Program-made: the position numbers and the translations under genes | DNA from: a bacterium ADurb.Bin236 | Lineage (GTDB): Bacteria; UBP15; UBA6099 | Reading direction: 5' to 3' | NCBI GenBank assembly: GCA_002069885.1 | Contig: MWCD01000036.1 | Location: 1-39,913 of the forward strand | DNA: 39,913 nt | Notes under the pieces: model-generated | What the model saw: the letters and a program-made list of their open reading frames with translations, nothing else | What the model was told of the DNA's origin: nothing | Database searches by the model: none | Shown: piece by piece, positions 21,187 through 29,648 of the stretch | Layout of the letters: each line of letters opens with the position of its first letter | How positions within the stretch are numbered: position 1 is the stretch's first letter

Positions 21187-21399
21187 TTGAAAAATATTCT
21201 TCTCAAAAACATCTCCGGCGCGTTGCTGACAGTGAATGTGGCCAAGGGGCGCGGGCTGCATTTTCTTGCCGGAGAGACGAAAAACGTGCCCGCGGCGACG
21301 ATTGAAAGCCCCGATGTGTTCCGGCTTTTCAGAAAGGGGTTTCTCGCGGTCATAGACGAAAAGCCCTCCGCGCCCGAAAAGAAGAAGGGCAAATCCTGA
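21187..21399 (+). CDS. Small unknown protein before the sheath
   Basis: The 70-residue protein starts at TTG behind GAGGTGA. It has a beta-like N-terminus (ILLKNISGALLTVNVAKGRGLHFLAGETKNVP) and a Lys-rich end (EKKKGKS). Small proteins of this type often precede sheath genes in contractile-tail phages; function unknown. Confidence 0.55.
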   Translation: MKNILLKNISGALLTVNVAKGRGLHFLAGETKNVPAATIESPDVFRLFRKGFLAVIDEKPSAPEKKKGKS

Positions 21400-21419
21400 A
21401 AGAGAGGTGATCCATCCTC

Positions 21420-22970
21420 ATGCCCGAATATCTGTCTCCAGACATTTTTGTCGAGGAACGGGAGAGCAACCGGCACACCATCGAGCGCGTGAGCGCGTCG
21501 GTGGCCGCGTTCTACGGCATCGCCGAGCGCGGGCCCGTGGGCGTTCCCGTCCTCATCACAAGTTTCGCCCAGTTCCGGCGCATCTTCGGCGGCTATATTC
21601 CCAACAGCCATCTTGCATACGCCGTGGACGGGTTCTTCAAAAAGGTAAAGGGTCGCTGCTACGTGTCGCGGGTTGTGCATTACACCGACATCACGGACGC
21701 GGCCACCGCGACGTGCGAAACCAGCGCGGCAACGCTGAACGACCGCGCGGGCGCTCCCGTCCCGACGCTTGGCGTGAAAGCGGTATCCCCCGGCAAATGG
21801 GGCGACGACATCTCCGTGAAAATCGAAGCGGCCACAAACAAGGCCGCCGAGCATTTCAAGATGAAGGTCTATCTGAAGGGGACGCTTGTCGACCTGCGCG
21901 ACGACCTGTCGATGGACGCGGCAAGCGAGAACTACGCGATAGGGCGCGTCAACGGAGTATCCGAATTCATCGTCCTTGAAGACCTCGGCGGCGCGACCGC
22001 CGCGCCTGAAAACAGGCCCGCCGAGGGTTTGTTCGCGCTGACGGGCGGGGACGACGGACTTGTCGGCATCGGCGACATCGATTACGCTGGAAGCCATGCG
22101 GCGCGCACGGGCGTGTTCGCTTTCGACCCCGTCGATGAAATCAGCATCCTCGCCTGTCCCGGCGTCACCACGCAGACGGTTCAGAACGCGCTCTGCACCT
22201 ATTCCGAACTGCGACAGGACATCTTCGTCATTCTTGACCCGCCCGTAGGCATGAACGTGACGGAGATAAAGGAGTACGTTCAGGACACGGCGGCGTTTAA
22301 CTGCCGGTTCGCGGCGCTGTACTACCCGAACATCGTCATCATTGATCCGGCGACCGGAAAGAGCCGCATCGCGCCGCCGTCCGGCCAGCTCGCCGGCATC
22401 TATGCGAAAACGGACGTGGTGCACGGGGTGCATAAAGCTCCGGCGGGAACCGAGGACGGCAAATTCGCGGACGTCATCGGCCTTGAATACACGCTCGACA
22501 AGGGGCAGCGGGACACGCTGTATCCGGCGCGCGTCAATCCGATCATAAAAAAGCGCGGCGTGGGCGTTGTGGCTTGGGGCAACCGGACGCTGACGGCGCT
22601 CTCCGACTGGCGTTCAATCAACGTGCGGCGTCTGTTTCTGAACGTGGTGGAATCCATCGCCGAGGGAACGGAATGGGCGGTGTTCAAGCCGAACAATCAG
22701 GAGTTGTGGCGCGACCTCAACACCACGATCACGCTCTTTTTGAAGGAATACTGGCGAGAGGGCGCGTTTTTCGACGGCGGCACGGGCAACTGGCGCGATT
22801 CGTTCTACGTCAAATGCGACGCCGAGTTGAACACGCAGGAAATCATCGACCAATACAAAGTCGTGACCGAGATCGGAATCGCGCCCACCAAGGCGGCGGA
22901 ATTCGTGATCTTCCGCATCACGCAGTGGGACGGCGGCCGATTAATCGGCGAAACAATGGGAGGTGTGTAA
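21420..22970 (+). CDS. Tail sheath protein
   Basis: The 516-residue protein starts at ATG behind GAGAGGTGA. It has the canonical sheath N-terminus PEYLSPDIFVEERESNRHTI, then SVAAFYGIAERGPVGVPVLI and FGGYIPNSHLAYAVDGFF. The C-terminal domain has VVAWGNRTL, WRSINVRRLFLNVVESI, and GTGNWRDSFYVKCDAELNTQE, the conserved handshake region of contractile tails. Family knowledge: the sheath shortens to drive the tube through the envelope. This gene, with gp25-like and baseplate J proteins, fixes the morphotype as contractile. Confidence 0.95.
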   Translation: MPEYLSPDIFVEERESNRHTIERVSASVAAFYGIAERGPVGVPVLITSFAQFRRIFGGYIPNSHLAYAVDGFFKKVKGRCYVSRVVHYTDITDAATATCETSAATLNDRAGAPVPTLGVKAVSPGKWGDDISVKIEAATNKAAEHFKMKVYLKGTLVDLRDDLSMDAASENYAIGRVNGVSEFIVLEDLGGATAAPENRPAEGLFALTGGDDGLVGIGDIDYAGSHAARTGVFAFDPVDEISILACPGVTTQTVQNALCTYSELRQDIFVILDPPVGMNVTEIKEYVQDTAAFNCRFAALYYPNIVIIDPATGKSRIAPPSGQLAGIYAKTDVVHGVHKAPAGTEDGKFADVIGLEYTLDKGQRDTLYPARVNPIIKKRGVGVVAWGNRTLTALSDWRSINVRRLFLNVVESIAEGTEWAVFKPNNQELWRDLNTTITLFLKEYWREGAFFDGGTGNWRDSFYVKCDAELNTQEIIDQYKVVTEIGIAPTKAAEFVIFRITQWDGGRLIGETMGGV

Positions 22971-22971
22971 C

Positions 22972-23433
22972 ATGCCCGCACAGGCGACAGCAATCAATTA
23001 TTGGGACAAGTACGCGTTCATCGTGAAGATCGACGGCGTTGTCCGAGCGGCGTTCAACAAGTGTTCCGGGTTGAAGGCCGAGGCCGAGGTCATCGAGTAT
23101 TCAGAGGGCGGCGCGCTCACGCCACACAAACAGCCGGGCACGGTCAAGTTCGACGACATCGAACTCGAACGAGGCATGACGGACGACGACGACCTCTACA
23201 ACTGGTGGAGCGAGATTTACAACCACGCGTCGGGGACGGGGTCGGCGGACGAGCGCAAGTACAAACGCAAGGTGACGATCATCCAGAAGGACAGAAGCGG
23301 CGCGGAGCTTGCGCGATGGGTTGTGCCGAAAGCGTTTCCGTCCGCGTTCGAGACCGACGACTGGGACAATGAGTCCTCCGAGCACCAGATCACCAAACTG
23401 ACTCTGGCGCACGAGGGATTCGAGAAAGAGTGA
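22972..23433 (+). CDS. Tail tube protein (T4 gp19-like)
   Basis: The 153-residue protein has GGGAGGTG nine bases before ATG 22972. Tube-family pattern: YWDKYAFIVKIDGVVRAAFNKCSGL, EVIEYSEGG, then the IELERGMTDDDDLYNWW helix and RKVTIIQKD...WVVPKAFPSAFETDD. It follows the sheath as usual. Its TGA is directly adjacent, tail to tail, to the stop of the inverted hicA gene (TGA|TCA), leaving no intergenic bases. Confidence 0.92.
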   Translation: MPAQATAINYWDKYAFIVKIDGVVRAAFNKCSGLKAEAEVIEYSEGGALTPHKQPGTVKFDDIELERGMTDDDDLYNWWSEIYNHASGTGSADERKYKRKVTIIQKDRSGAELARWVVPKAFPSAFETDDWDNESSEHQITKLTLAHEGFEKE

Positions 23434-23658
23434 TCAGAGGAGGTCGATGAATTCTTCGATTGTGAGACCGGCATCTTTGATGATGCTTGACAGAGTTCCT
23501 TTGGGGATTGTTGTGGCATGGACGGGAACTATCAGAAAATGGTTTACGCCGGGCTTTTCAAGCTTCGCATGGCTGCCTTTCTGACTCTTGATATTCCAGC
23601 CGTTCTTTTGAAAGGCTCTGATCGCTTTTTTCCCGGTTATGTCTGGAATCTTTGTCAT
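23434..23658 (-). CDS. hicA: HicA toxin (mRNA interferase)
   Basis: The 74-residue protein is the usual length. HicA double-stranded-RNA-binding-like pattern: ITGKKAIRAFQKNGWNIKSQKGSHAKLEKPG with the catalytic His in GSH, then FLIVPVHATTIPKGTLSSIIKDAGLTIEEF. Family knowledge: it cleaves mRNA and is held inactive by HicB. Its start overlaps the hicB stop (ATGA), so the antitoxin is translated first. It is encoded against the tail operon between tube and tail chaperone genes. Confidence 0.93.
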   Translation of the reverse strand: MTKIPDITGKKAIRAFQKNGWNIKSQKGSHAKLEKPGVNHFLIVPVHATTIPKGTLSSIIKDAGLTIEEFIDLL

Positions 23659-23864
23659 ACAGCAATTTCCAGAAACTCCACTTTCGTGCGTATTCTGTCG
23701 ATTTCGTCCTTAGAAGCATCTTCGAGGTAAAGCTCTATGGCTTCACGAATGTTTTTCTGTGCGTCTTCTATCGTATCGCCGAATGAATGGCAGCCTTTGA
23801 GTTCAGGACATGAAACATTAAAGCGTCCGTCCTCATCCTGCTGGATAACAATTTTATAGTTCAT
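23655..23864 (-). CDS. hicB: HicB antitoxin
   Basis: The 69-residue protein starts at ATG 23864, five bases after GAGGTGA. Partial RNase-H fold of HicB: YKIVIQQDEDGRFNVSCPELKGCHSFGDTIEDAQKNIREAIELYLED. It is short: only a tail (SKDEIDRIRTKVEFLEIAV) follows the domain, with no clear helix-turn-helix or ribbon-helix-helix module, so autorepression by this protein is doubtful. It neutralises HicA and may stabilise the prophage or exclude other phages (inference). Confidence 0.9.
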   Translation of the reverse strand: MNYKIVIQQDEDGRFNVSCPELKGCHSFGDTIEDAQKNIREAIELYLEDASKDEIDRIRTKVEFLEIAV

Positions 23865-23882
23865 TGCTTTCACCTCGTTTCA

Positions 23883-23891
23883 ATTATAACA
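23883..23891 (-). promoter_or_regulatory. Extended -10 promoter of hicBA
   Basis: On the minus strand TGTTATAAT matches TGn plus a perfect TATAAT box. The hicB start lies about 19 bases downstream, leaving a very short leader with the ribosome site. No strong -35 box is seen. It sits directly before the tail chaperone gene that points the other way. Confidence 0.55.
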
Positions 23892-23918
23892 AATTTCTGT
23901 AAAGGAGACACGACAATC

Positions 23919-24605
23919 ATGGAACTTTACACCGAAAAAGTGACGCTGCCGTCGGGCGTCGAGGCGACCATCAGGGAGATGACCGCCACAGAGGAAGGAT
24001 TTCTCGCAAGCCAGAAGATGCTCAAATCCGGCGAGGCGTTCGAGAAGATTCTGCGCAACTGCGTGCTCGAAAAGGACGTCGACATAGACAACCTGCTTGT
24101 GGGCGACCGCTACTACCTGATGCTCGCCATCCGCCGCCTGACATACGGCGATGACTACGATTTCAAAGTGCGGTGCGGGTCGTGCGGACAGACGTTCAAC
24201 ATGAGCGTCAATCTTTCCGAGCTTCCCGTAAAGAAACTTGAGGGCGACCCGGACGCGACGCACACCATCACGCTGCCCCGCACGGGAAAGAAAGTGCCGT
24301 TCAGACTGCTTCGCGGCCGCGACGAAAAGAAGATAGCCGCCACGCTCCGCAAAAGCCCGCAGGAACTCATCCGGCTTTCTCTCTATCTGCACACGGTCGC
24401 CGTGGACGGCGATGAAAATTTCTCCGAGAAGTTTTTTGAAGCCTTGCCCGGGGCGGACTCGCAGTATTACCGCCGCCAGATAGACGCCGTCACATGCGGC
24501 GTTGACTCGGTCGTCGAGGTGGAATGTCCTGAATGCGACAACGAGTTCGAGGCACAACTGCCGATAGGTGAAAGTTTTTTCTTCCCGAACTCCAAGAAGA
24601 CCTGA
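23919..24605 (+). CDS. Tail assembly chaperone / baseplate-hub gp26-like protein, short form
   Basis: The 228-residue protein has AAAGGAG before its ATG. It starts MELYTEKVTLPSGVEATIREMTATEEGFLAS, like the T4 gp26-related family found before tape measures. It has a likely zinc site: Cys86-x2-Cys89 (CGSC) and Cys203-x2-Cys206 (CPEC). Near its end AGT TTT TTC forms a slip site, allowing a longer product. Family knowledge: such G/GT chaperones coat the tape measure while the tube grows. The hicBA insertion separates it from the tube gene. Confidence 0.8.
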   Translation: MELYTEKVTLPSGVEATIREMTATEEGFLASQKMLKSGEAFEKILRNCVLEKDVDIDNLLVGDRYYLMLAIRRLTYGDDYDFKVRCGSCGQTFNMSVNLSELPVKKLEGDPDATHTITLPRTGKKVPFRLLRGRDEKKIAATLRKSPQELIRLSLYLHTVAVDGDENFSEKFFEALPGADSQYYRRQIDAVTCGVDSVVEVECPECDNEFEAQLPIGESFFFPNSKKT

Positions 24606-24772
24606 TCTTGGAGGAGATTTTCTTTTTGTGTTACGGCAAGGGGCCGTTCAAGTCGTTTGAGGAAGTCGAGCGGCTCCCGGCGCGCGCGCGGCGATGGTTC
24701 GTCGAGCGGCTCTCGGATCAGTACCGCGAAGAGGAACGCCAGATGAAAAAGGCGTCGAGAAGGAAGCGATGA
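23919..24772 (+). CDS. Frameshifted tail chaperone (GT form) via -1 slip at 24575-24581
   Basis: If ribosomes slip back one base on TTTTTTC, reading continues LPELQEDLILEEIFFLCYGK, then FKSFEEVERLPARARRWFVERLSDQ, to TGA at 24770, giving about 284 residues. The -1 frame is open through the overlap and its extension is conserved-looking, with charged helices and a basic end (KKASRRKR). Without slipping, the extension could only start from TTG at 24608. The stop overlaps the tape measure ATG (ATGA). This is the classic arrangement upstream of tape measures. Confidence 0.7.
24575..24581 (+). promoter_or_regulatory. -1 ribosomal frameshift slippery heptamer
   Basis: T TTT TTC lies in the correct phase (AGT TTT TTC in the zero frame), 24 bases before the zero-frame stop. 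It matches the X XXY YYZ rule and sits where tail chaperone frameshifts are normally found. Confidence 0.7.
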
Positions 24773-27700
24773 ACAACTACGGACTGGGCATACTCATACA
24801 GGCAAAAGATCAGGCGTCCGCCGTTTTTCAGAAAGTGGAAAAGAATTTCGATTCCCTTTCAAAGAAAAGCGACGAGCTTGCCTCTCGCATGCAGGCGTCC
24901 TCGAAGACATTCTTTGCGGGAGTCGGAATGATGGGCTCCGGCGCGGCCATGATCGGCGGGATTGCCGCGACCGTGAAAGCGGCCGGTGATTTTCAGGAAG
25001 CCATGATCGGCGTACAGAAGACTTCCGGCATGACGGACGCGGAGATAAAGAAGCTCGGAAACCGGTTTGTCGAGATGTCATCGAAGATGCCGAACAGCGC
25101 TAAGGAACTCGCCAACATCGGCGAGATCGGCGGGCAACTCGGCATCGTTGGCGTCGAGAACCTCTCCTCATTCACGGACACAGTGGCGAAACTCGCGTCT
25201 GTTTCAGAATTTTCGGCGGAGGAAGGCGGCGCGGCGCTCGCGAAGATCGCAAACCAGTTCAAGATTCCGATCAAGCAAGCCAAGAACATGGGTTCGGTTC
25301 TGAATGAGTTGTCGAACATTTCAACCGCCACCGCTCCGACGATTGCCGACCTGACAAGCCGCATGGCCGGCGCGGGCGCGTCTCTCGGACTGACCATACC
25401 TCAGATTTCCGCCATCGGCGCGGCGCTCACGGACATGGGCGTCAGTTCCGAAGTCGGCGGCACCGCCATGTCGGACATGTTCATGGAGATGATGAAGCGC
25501 ACGGACCAGTACGCGAAAGTCGCGGGCGTTTCCTCCGCCGAGTTCAAACAACTCATTGAAAAGGACGCCTACGGCGCTTTGACGAAATTCGCGTCGGGAT
25601 TGCAGAAGTTCGACAAATTTCAGGTCGCATCCATGTTGACCGATCTTGGCATCGGCGGCGCTCGCGGAACGGATGTTCTGTTAAAACTCGTCGAGGCGAA
25701 CAAGTCCGTCAACGGACAGCAGGCGCTTCTGGGTCGATTTGTGGACACGTCCAACAAGGCGTTCGCCGAGGGGATATCGCTTCAGAAGGAGTACGACAAC
25801 TCTCTCAAGGGCATGAACGCGCAACTCAAGATCGCTTGGAATTCCGTCGTCGCGCTCGCTATCGAGATCGGGCAGGAGATGGTTCCTTATGTGACGAAAG
25901 CGGCAAAAGCGGTTTCATCTTTTGTTCAGGGCATGAAGAAATGGTCGAAGGAACATCCCGGCGCGTTGCGCGGCATAGCGCTTGTCGCAGCGGCTTTCGG
26001 AGGACTGCTTGTAGTCGGCGGCGCGATACTCGCGTTTCTCGGCGCGGTCGGCATGATGTCCGTGGGGCTTGCCGCTTTGCCCATGGCCGCGGGCGCGCTC
26101 GGAGGAGTTGTCGCCGCCATCTGGCCTGTGCTCACGGCGGTCGCGGCTGTTGTCGCCATCGGCTATCTGCTCTACAAAGCATGGACGACCAACTTTCTGG
26201 GCGTGCGCGACATTGTCCTTCCCATTCTTAAGAAACTGCAATCGGGTTTTTCCTCTTTTGTGAAAGCGCACGGCGACACGCTGTCGGCGTTTGCCCGGGC
26301 GGCCGGAAAAGTAGTGTTCGCCATCTTGGCGGTCGCCGGAGCGGTGAGAGTGGTGAGGGCCGTTGTGTCTGGCGCGACAACCGCATGGCGCGCGGGAGCG
26401 ATGGCCGTTCGTTTCCTTTATCTCGGCTTTCATCTCGCGCGCGCTTACGCCGAATATTACGCGCGGGCTATGCTCGCGGCGGCGAGAAACACACTGGCGT
26501 TCGCAAAAACCGCCGCCGCTCAAGCGACTCAGGCAGTCAGACGTTTCGCGCTTTCTCTTGCCGCGGCCGCAAAAAGAGCCGCGTTGTTCTCCGTCACTCT
26601 GGTTCGCAACGCCGTCGCGGCGGTGGCGGCATTTGCGGCGTCGCTGGCCACATCGGCGGTCGCGGCCATCGGAGCTTTCGCCGCCGCGCTAGCGCCCGCC
26701 ATCGCGGGAGCTTGGGCTTTCACTGTCGCTCTGCTCGCAAATCCTATCACGTGGATCGTGCTCGCCATCATCGCCCTTGTCGTCGTCATCATCCTGCTTG
26801 TCAAAAACTGGGACAAGGTCAAAGAGGTAGTCATGCGTGTGTGGAGTGTTGTTGTGGAATGGATAAGAGGCGCGGTGGAGAGGATTAAAGGCGCTGTCGC
26901 GGGGATTTACGACTCGGTTGTTGACGCTTTTTCTCGCGCGTGGGAATGGCTGAAGGCGTTCATCATCAAGTGGTGGCCGTTCATCCTCGGCGTGTTCACG
27001 GGCGGCGTCGGACTTCTCGTCGGCCTCGTCATCCGCCATCGCGAGCAGATAATGGCTATCCTTCGCGGCGTGGGCGCGGCGATTGCCGGGTGGATTGCCG
27101 CTCTGGTGAATTTGATCAAGATGAGGTGGGAAGCGCTCAAGGCGGCGGTCGTCTTCGTATGGCAGTCCATTCAGACCGCTGTCGCTTGGGCGATCAACGC
27201 CGTGGGCGGCATCGTTACAAGAGTGGTTTCCGCCATTCAGACACGATGGGCGCAGTACAGGGGCGCGGTCGCCGCAGTGTGGAACGCCATCTCTGGAACG
27301 ATCTCCGGCGTGGTCGCGGGCATACAGTCCCGCGTGCAGACGGCAATCACATTCATCGCCGGTCTTTGGAGCGGACTGAAGGCGGCCGTCGCGGGCGTGT
27401 GGGATTCAATAGTCAGCCGGATAAGCGGCGCGGTGGCCCGTATCAGGGCAAAACTTGTCGGCCTCATTCCCGACTGGCTGCGCACCGCGCTCAGTAGCAT
27501 CGGGATAAATATTCCGGCGCCGACGGCAGCGGGCGGCGAATCTTATGCCTCCGGCGCTTATGTGGCGAAAACAGGCGTCGTCTCCGCGACGCTTCACGAG
27601 GGCGAGGTCGTCACCCCCGCGCCAGCCGTTCAGAAGATTGTCCGGTTCGCCGACATGATTCCGGCGTCCGGCGGCTCTCCGGGCGCGTCCGGCGCAGGCA

Positions 27701-27882
27701 ATGTGACGCAGCATTTCTCGCCGCAAATCTCGATCAGTCTTCCGAACGTCAAAGAAATCGACAGGCAGTCCATCGAGGAACTCTCCGATCTGATTATTCG
27801 AAAAATCGAGTATCTCCAGAAACGAAAACGCGAGGCGGGCTTCTCGAATGATTTCAATCCGAGTCTGGCGGTGTCCGTATGA
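24769..27882 (+). CDS. Tape measure protein
   Basis: The 1037-residue protein starts at ATG 24769 (AAGGAAGCG just before), overlapping the chaperone stop. Pattern of TP901-type tape measures: a coiled-coil start (MNNYGLGILIQAKDQASAVF), GDFQEAMIGVQKTSGMTDAEI, ANIGEIGGQLGI, GTAMSDMFMEM; then hydrophobic segments at roughly residues 400-470 and 650-690 (ITWIVLAIIALVVVIILLV) and amphipathic Ala/Trp-rich repeats (VWDSIVSRISGAVARI). Family knowledge: its length sets tail length, at about 0.15 nm per residue, so near 150 nm here. Hydrophobic parts may form a membrane channel on injection. Confidence 0.92.
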   Translation: MNNYGLGILIQAKDQASAVFQKVEKNFDSLSKKSDELASRMQASSKTFFAGVGMMGSGAAMIGGIAATVKAAGDFQEAMIGVQKTSGMTDAEIKKLGNRFVEMSSKMPNSAKELANIGEIGGQLGIVGVENLSSFTDTVAKLASVSEFSAEEGGAALAKIANQFKIPIKQAKNMGSVLNELSNISTATAPTIADLTSRMAGAGASLGLTIPQISAIGAALTDMGVSSEVGGTAMSDMFMEMMKRTDQYAKVAGVSSAEFKQLIEKDAYGALTKFASGLQKFDKFQVASMLTDLGIGGARGTDVLLKLVEANKSVNGQQALLGRFVDTSNKAFAEGISLQKEYDNSLKGMNAQLKIAWNSVVALAIEIGQEMVPYVTKAAKAVSSFVQGMKKWSKEHPGALRGIALVAAAFGGLLVVGGAILAFLGAVGMMSVGLAALPMAAGALGGVVAAIWPVLTAVAAVVAIGYLLYKAWTTNFLGVRDIVLPILKKLQSGFSSFVKAHGDTLSAFARAAGKVVFAILAVAGAVRVVRAVVSGATTAWRAGAMAVRFLYLGFHLARAYAEYYARAMLAAARNTLAFAKTAAAQATQAVRRFALSLAAAAKRAALFSVTLVRNAVAAVAAFAASLATSAVAAIGAFAAALAPAIAGAWAFTVALLANPITWIVLAIIALVVVIILLVKNWDKVKEVVMRVWSVVVEWIRGAVERIKGAVAGIYDSVVDAFSRAWEWLKAFIIKWWPFILGVFTGGVGLLVGLVIRHREQIMAILRGVGAAIAGWIAALVNLIKMRWEALKAAVVFVWQSIQTAVAWAINAVGGIVTRVVSAIQTRWAQYRGAVAAVWNAISGTISGVVAGIQSRVQTAITFIAGLWSGLKAAVAGVWDSIVSRISGAVARIRAKLVGLIPDWLRTALSSIGINIPAPTAAGGESYASGAYVAKTGVVSATLHEGEVVTPAPAVQKIVRFADMIPASGGSPGASGAGNVTQHFSPQISISLPNVKEIDRQSIEELSDLIIRKIEYLQKRKREAGFSNDFNPSLAVSV

Positions 27883-28406
27883 GGGAAAACGGAACCATCA
27901 GCGCGATTCCTACGCCGGACAAAGGGTTTCTGTATTCAGCCAATGGCGGCGTGATTCTGGATTTCTCCGTGAACCCGGCGCAGCTTCACCGGCAGGAGCA
28001 GGCGACGTTCAACACAAGCATGTCGCCGGGCGCGCCGGGCGCGTTTGTTCAATACACTGGCGGCGGGGAGCGCAACGTGACGTTCGAGCTTATTCTTGAC
28101 GCCATCGGAACCCGCGCCGGAGATGGCGGCGTCCTGCGTCAGCTCTCCATTCTTGAATCTTTCACATATCCGGACACGAACGATCTGGTCAACGCGCAGT
28201 TCGTGCCGCCGCCCCGCGCGCTGCTCGGTGTCGGCCCGCGCATCTGGGAAGGATACGTTTCGATGATTCAATTCACGGAGGAACGGTTTAACGTCCGGAT
28301 GGAGCCGGTGTATGTGAAAGCGCAGTTGACGTTCACGCTCGATATGTGGAAAAACGACACCAGCAGGCGGATGCATCAGACGCGCCGCCAGTTCTTGAGT
28401 AGGTAG
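27879..28406 (+). CDS. Baseplate tube-initiation protein (contractile injection system tube-like)
   Basis: The 175-residue protein overlaps the tape measure stop by four bases. It has the pattern of the N-domain of proteins that join tube and hub: GGVILDFSVNPAQLHRQEQATF, GGGERNVTFELILDAIGTRA, LRQLSILESFTYPDTN, and VSMIQFTEERFNVRMEPVYVKAQLTFTLDMW. In many relatives a LysM domain follows in the same protein; here it is a separate gene (28525) across an inverted-end element, whose left end supplies this gene's TAG stop. Confidence 0.7.
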   Translation: MRENGTISAIPTPDKGFLYSANGGVILDFSVNPAQLHRQEQATFNTSMSPGAPGAFVQYTGGGERNVTFELILDAIGTRAGDGGVLRQLSILESFTYPDTNDLVNAQFVPPPRALLGVGPRIWEGYVSMIQFTEERFNVRMEPVYVKAQLTFTLDMWKNDTSRRMHQTRRQFLSR

Positions 28407-28520
28407 CATGCAGTAGGTAGTAGACAGGGGAAATGAAAACAAGAAAAAGGAATTGGGCGAGCGCATTTGGGGATGGGGAAGGATGTTCTCTTTCTACTAT
28501 ATGCTGCCTACTGCCTACTG
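28399..28520. repeat. Inverted-end intergenic element, copy C (short)
   Basis: Left end GTAGCATGCAGTAGGTAGTA then GACAGGGGAAA; right end CTATATGCTGCCTACTGCCT followed by ACTG. The ends are inverted copies. The upstream gene's TAG stop (28404) falls inside the left end. The right end abuts the next gene's ATG and no ribosome site remains between them. Confidence 0.75.
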
Positions 28521-28524
28521 AAAA

Positions 28525-28809
28525 ATGAGCGTTTTTGAAGGATCAAGATATGAAAAGGCGTTCGTCTATGCGCGGCGGTTCCGTGGGTTTGCTCGCAACA
28601 CGCTCACATTCCGGGAGATTGACCGCGCTCTTCCCGCCGGAAGCATCCTTCACACCGTCACCGAGACCGACCGCATAGACAACATCAGCTATCAATACTA
28701 CGGAACGCCCGACCACTGGTGGCGCATACTGGACAGGAATCCCGGCGTCGATCCGCTCGATCTGCCCGTCGGAAAACAGTTGTGGATACCGCCTCTTGCG
28801 CGGGAGTGA
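28525..28809 (+). CDS. LysM-like baseplate protein (gp53/tail protein X-like)
   Basis: The 94-residue protein reads ALPAGSILHTVTETDRIDNISYQYYGTPDHWWRILDRNP, then LDLPVGKQLWIPPL, the common LysM-type module of baseplate wedge proteins, here with YYGTPDHWWRI and VGKQLWIPP hallmarks. It likely bridges hub and wedge. The ATG has no recognisable ribosome site because the element at 28399-28520 ends five bases upstream; expression may depend on coupling or be reduced. Confidence 0.8.
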   Translation: MSVFEGSRYEKAFVYARRFRGFARNTLTFREIDRALPAGSILHTVTETDRIDNISYQYYGTPDHWWRILDRNPGVDPLDLPVGKQLWIPPLARE

Positions 28810-28813
28810 AAGC

Positions 28814-29647
28814 ATGGCAGTCATAAACGTCACATCAGAATCGTTCGCGGCGCCGTTCTTTGAGATCACGTTCGGCTCGCGCGCGCTTTCGACTGAGGAA
28901 ACCTCTCTTGTGACGGATGTCGAGATTAAAGATGAGATAGAGGAAAAAGACACGGCGACCATCACCGTGAACGACCCTTTCTTTCAGTTTCAAAAGCTGG
29001 CGACCAAGGGGATGTCCGTTCGAATTGTGGCGGGGTATTTCATGGGCAAGACGAAAGAGTTCATCGGCGAGGTGTCTGGCCTGACTCCTAGTTTTCCCGA
29101 AACCGGACTGCCGACGCTTTCAATCGAATGCTCCGCGAAATCAAAAAAGGGTCACGAGGGTCAGGCCAACAAGGCGTGGAAAAAGATGAAGCGATCCGAG
29201 ATCGCAAAAAAGATCGCCGCCGCGCGCGGCTGGACGCCCGACGTTGACGAGACCAAGGAAATAGTCGAGCAGGAATCTCAGGCCGGGGAATCGGACGTGG
29301 ACTTCCTTCGCAAGCTGGCGCGAAAGGAAAACTTTACCTTTCGGGTAAAGGGAAATGTAATGCAGTTCAAGAAAGCTCCCGATCTCGACGACCAGTCGCC
29401 GGCGGCGGTGTTTGATTACCGCATCGGCAACCACGCTGTGAAAAGCTTTTCTCCCCGATACGCGAGCGACGAGACGGGCAAGGATGTCGAGGGCGCAGCC
29501 GTAAACAACAAGACAAAGGAAATAGTGAAGACGAAAGCCGCCGCCAGCGTCGCCAAGCCTCAGGGCGCTAGAGACATCGGCGAGGTGAACCGGAACAAAT
29601 CCGAAACGCTGTATTCGTCCGAAAAAGAAACGGCGAGGAAATCCTGA
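28814..29647 (+). CDS. Baseplate hub protein, main part (gpD/gp27-like)
   Basis: The 277-residue protein starts at ATG 28814 (GGGAG seven bases before). Hub-family pattern: FFEITFGSRALSTEETSLVTDVEIKDEIEEKDTATITVNDP, GMSVRIVAGYFMGKTKEFIGEV, RSEIAKKIAAARGWTPDVDE, QAGESDVDFLRKLARKENFTFRVKG. This is the tail-hub fold shared by phage P2 gpD, T4 gp27 and VgrG. It stops before the last barrel; that part seems to be encoded by the next gene, one base downstream. Confidence 0.85.
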   Translation: MAVINVTSESFAAPFFEITFGSRALSTEETSLVTDVEIKDEIEEKDTATITVNDPFFQFQKLATKGMSVRIVAGYFMGKTKEFIGEVSGLTPSFPETGLPTLSIECSAKSKKGHEGQANKAWKKMKRSEIAKKIAAARGWTPDVDETKEIVEQESQAGESDVDFLRKLARKENFTFRVKGNVMQFKKAPDLDDQSPAAVFDYRIGNHAVKSFSPRYASDETGKDVEGAAVNNKTKEIVKTKAAASVAKPQGARDIGEVNRNKSETLYSSEKETARKS

Positions 29648-29648
29648 C

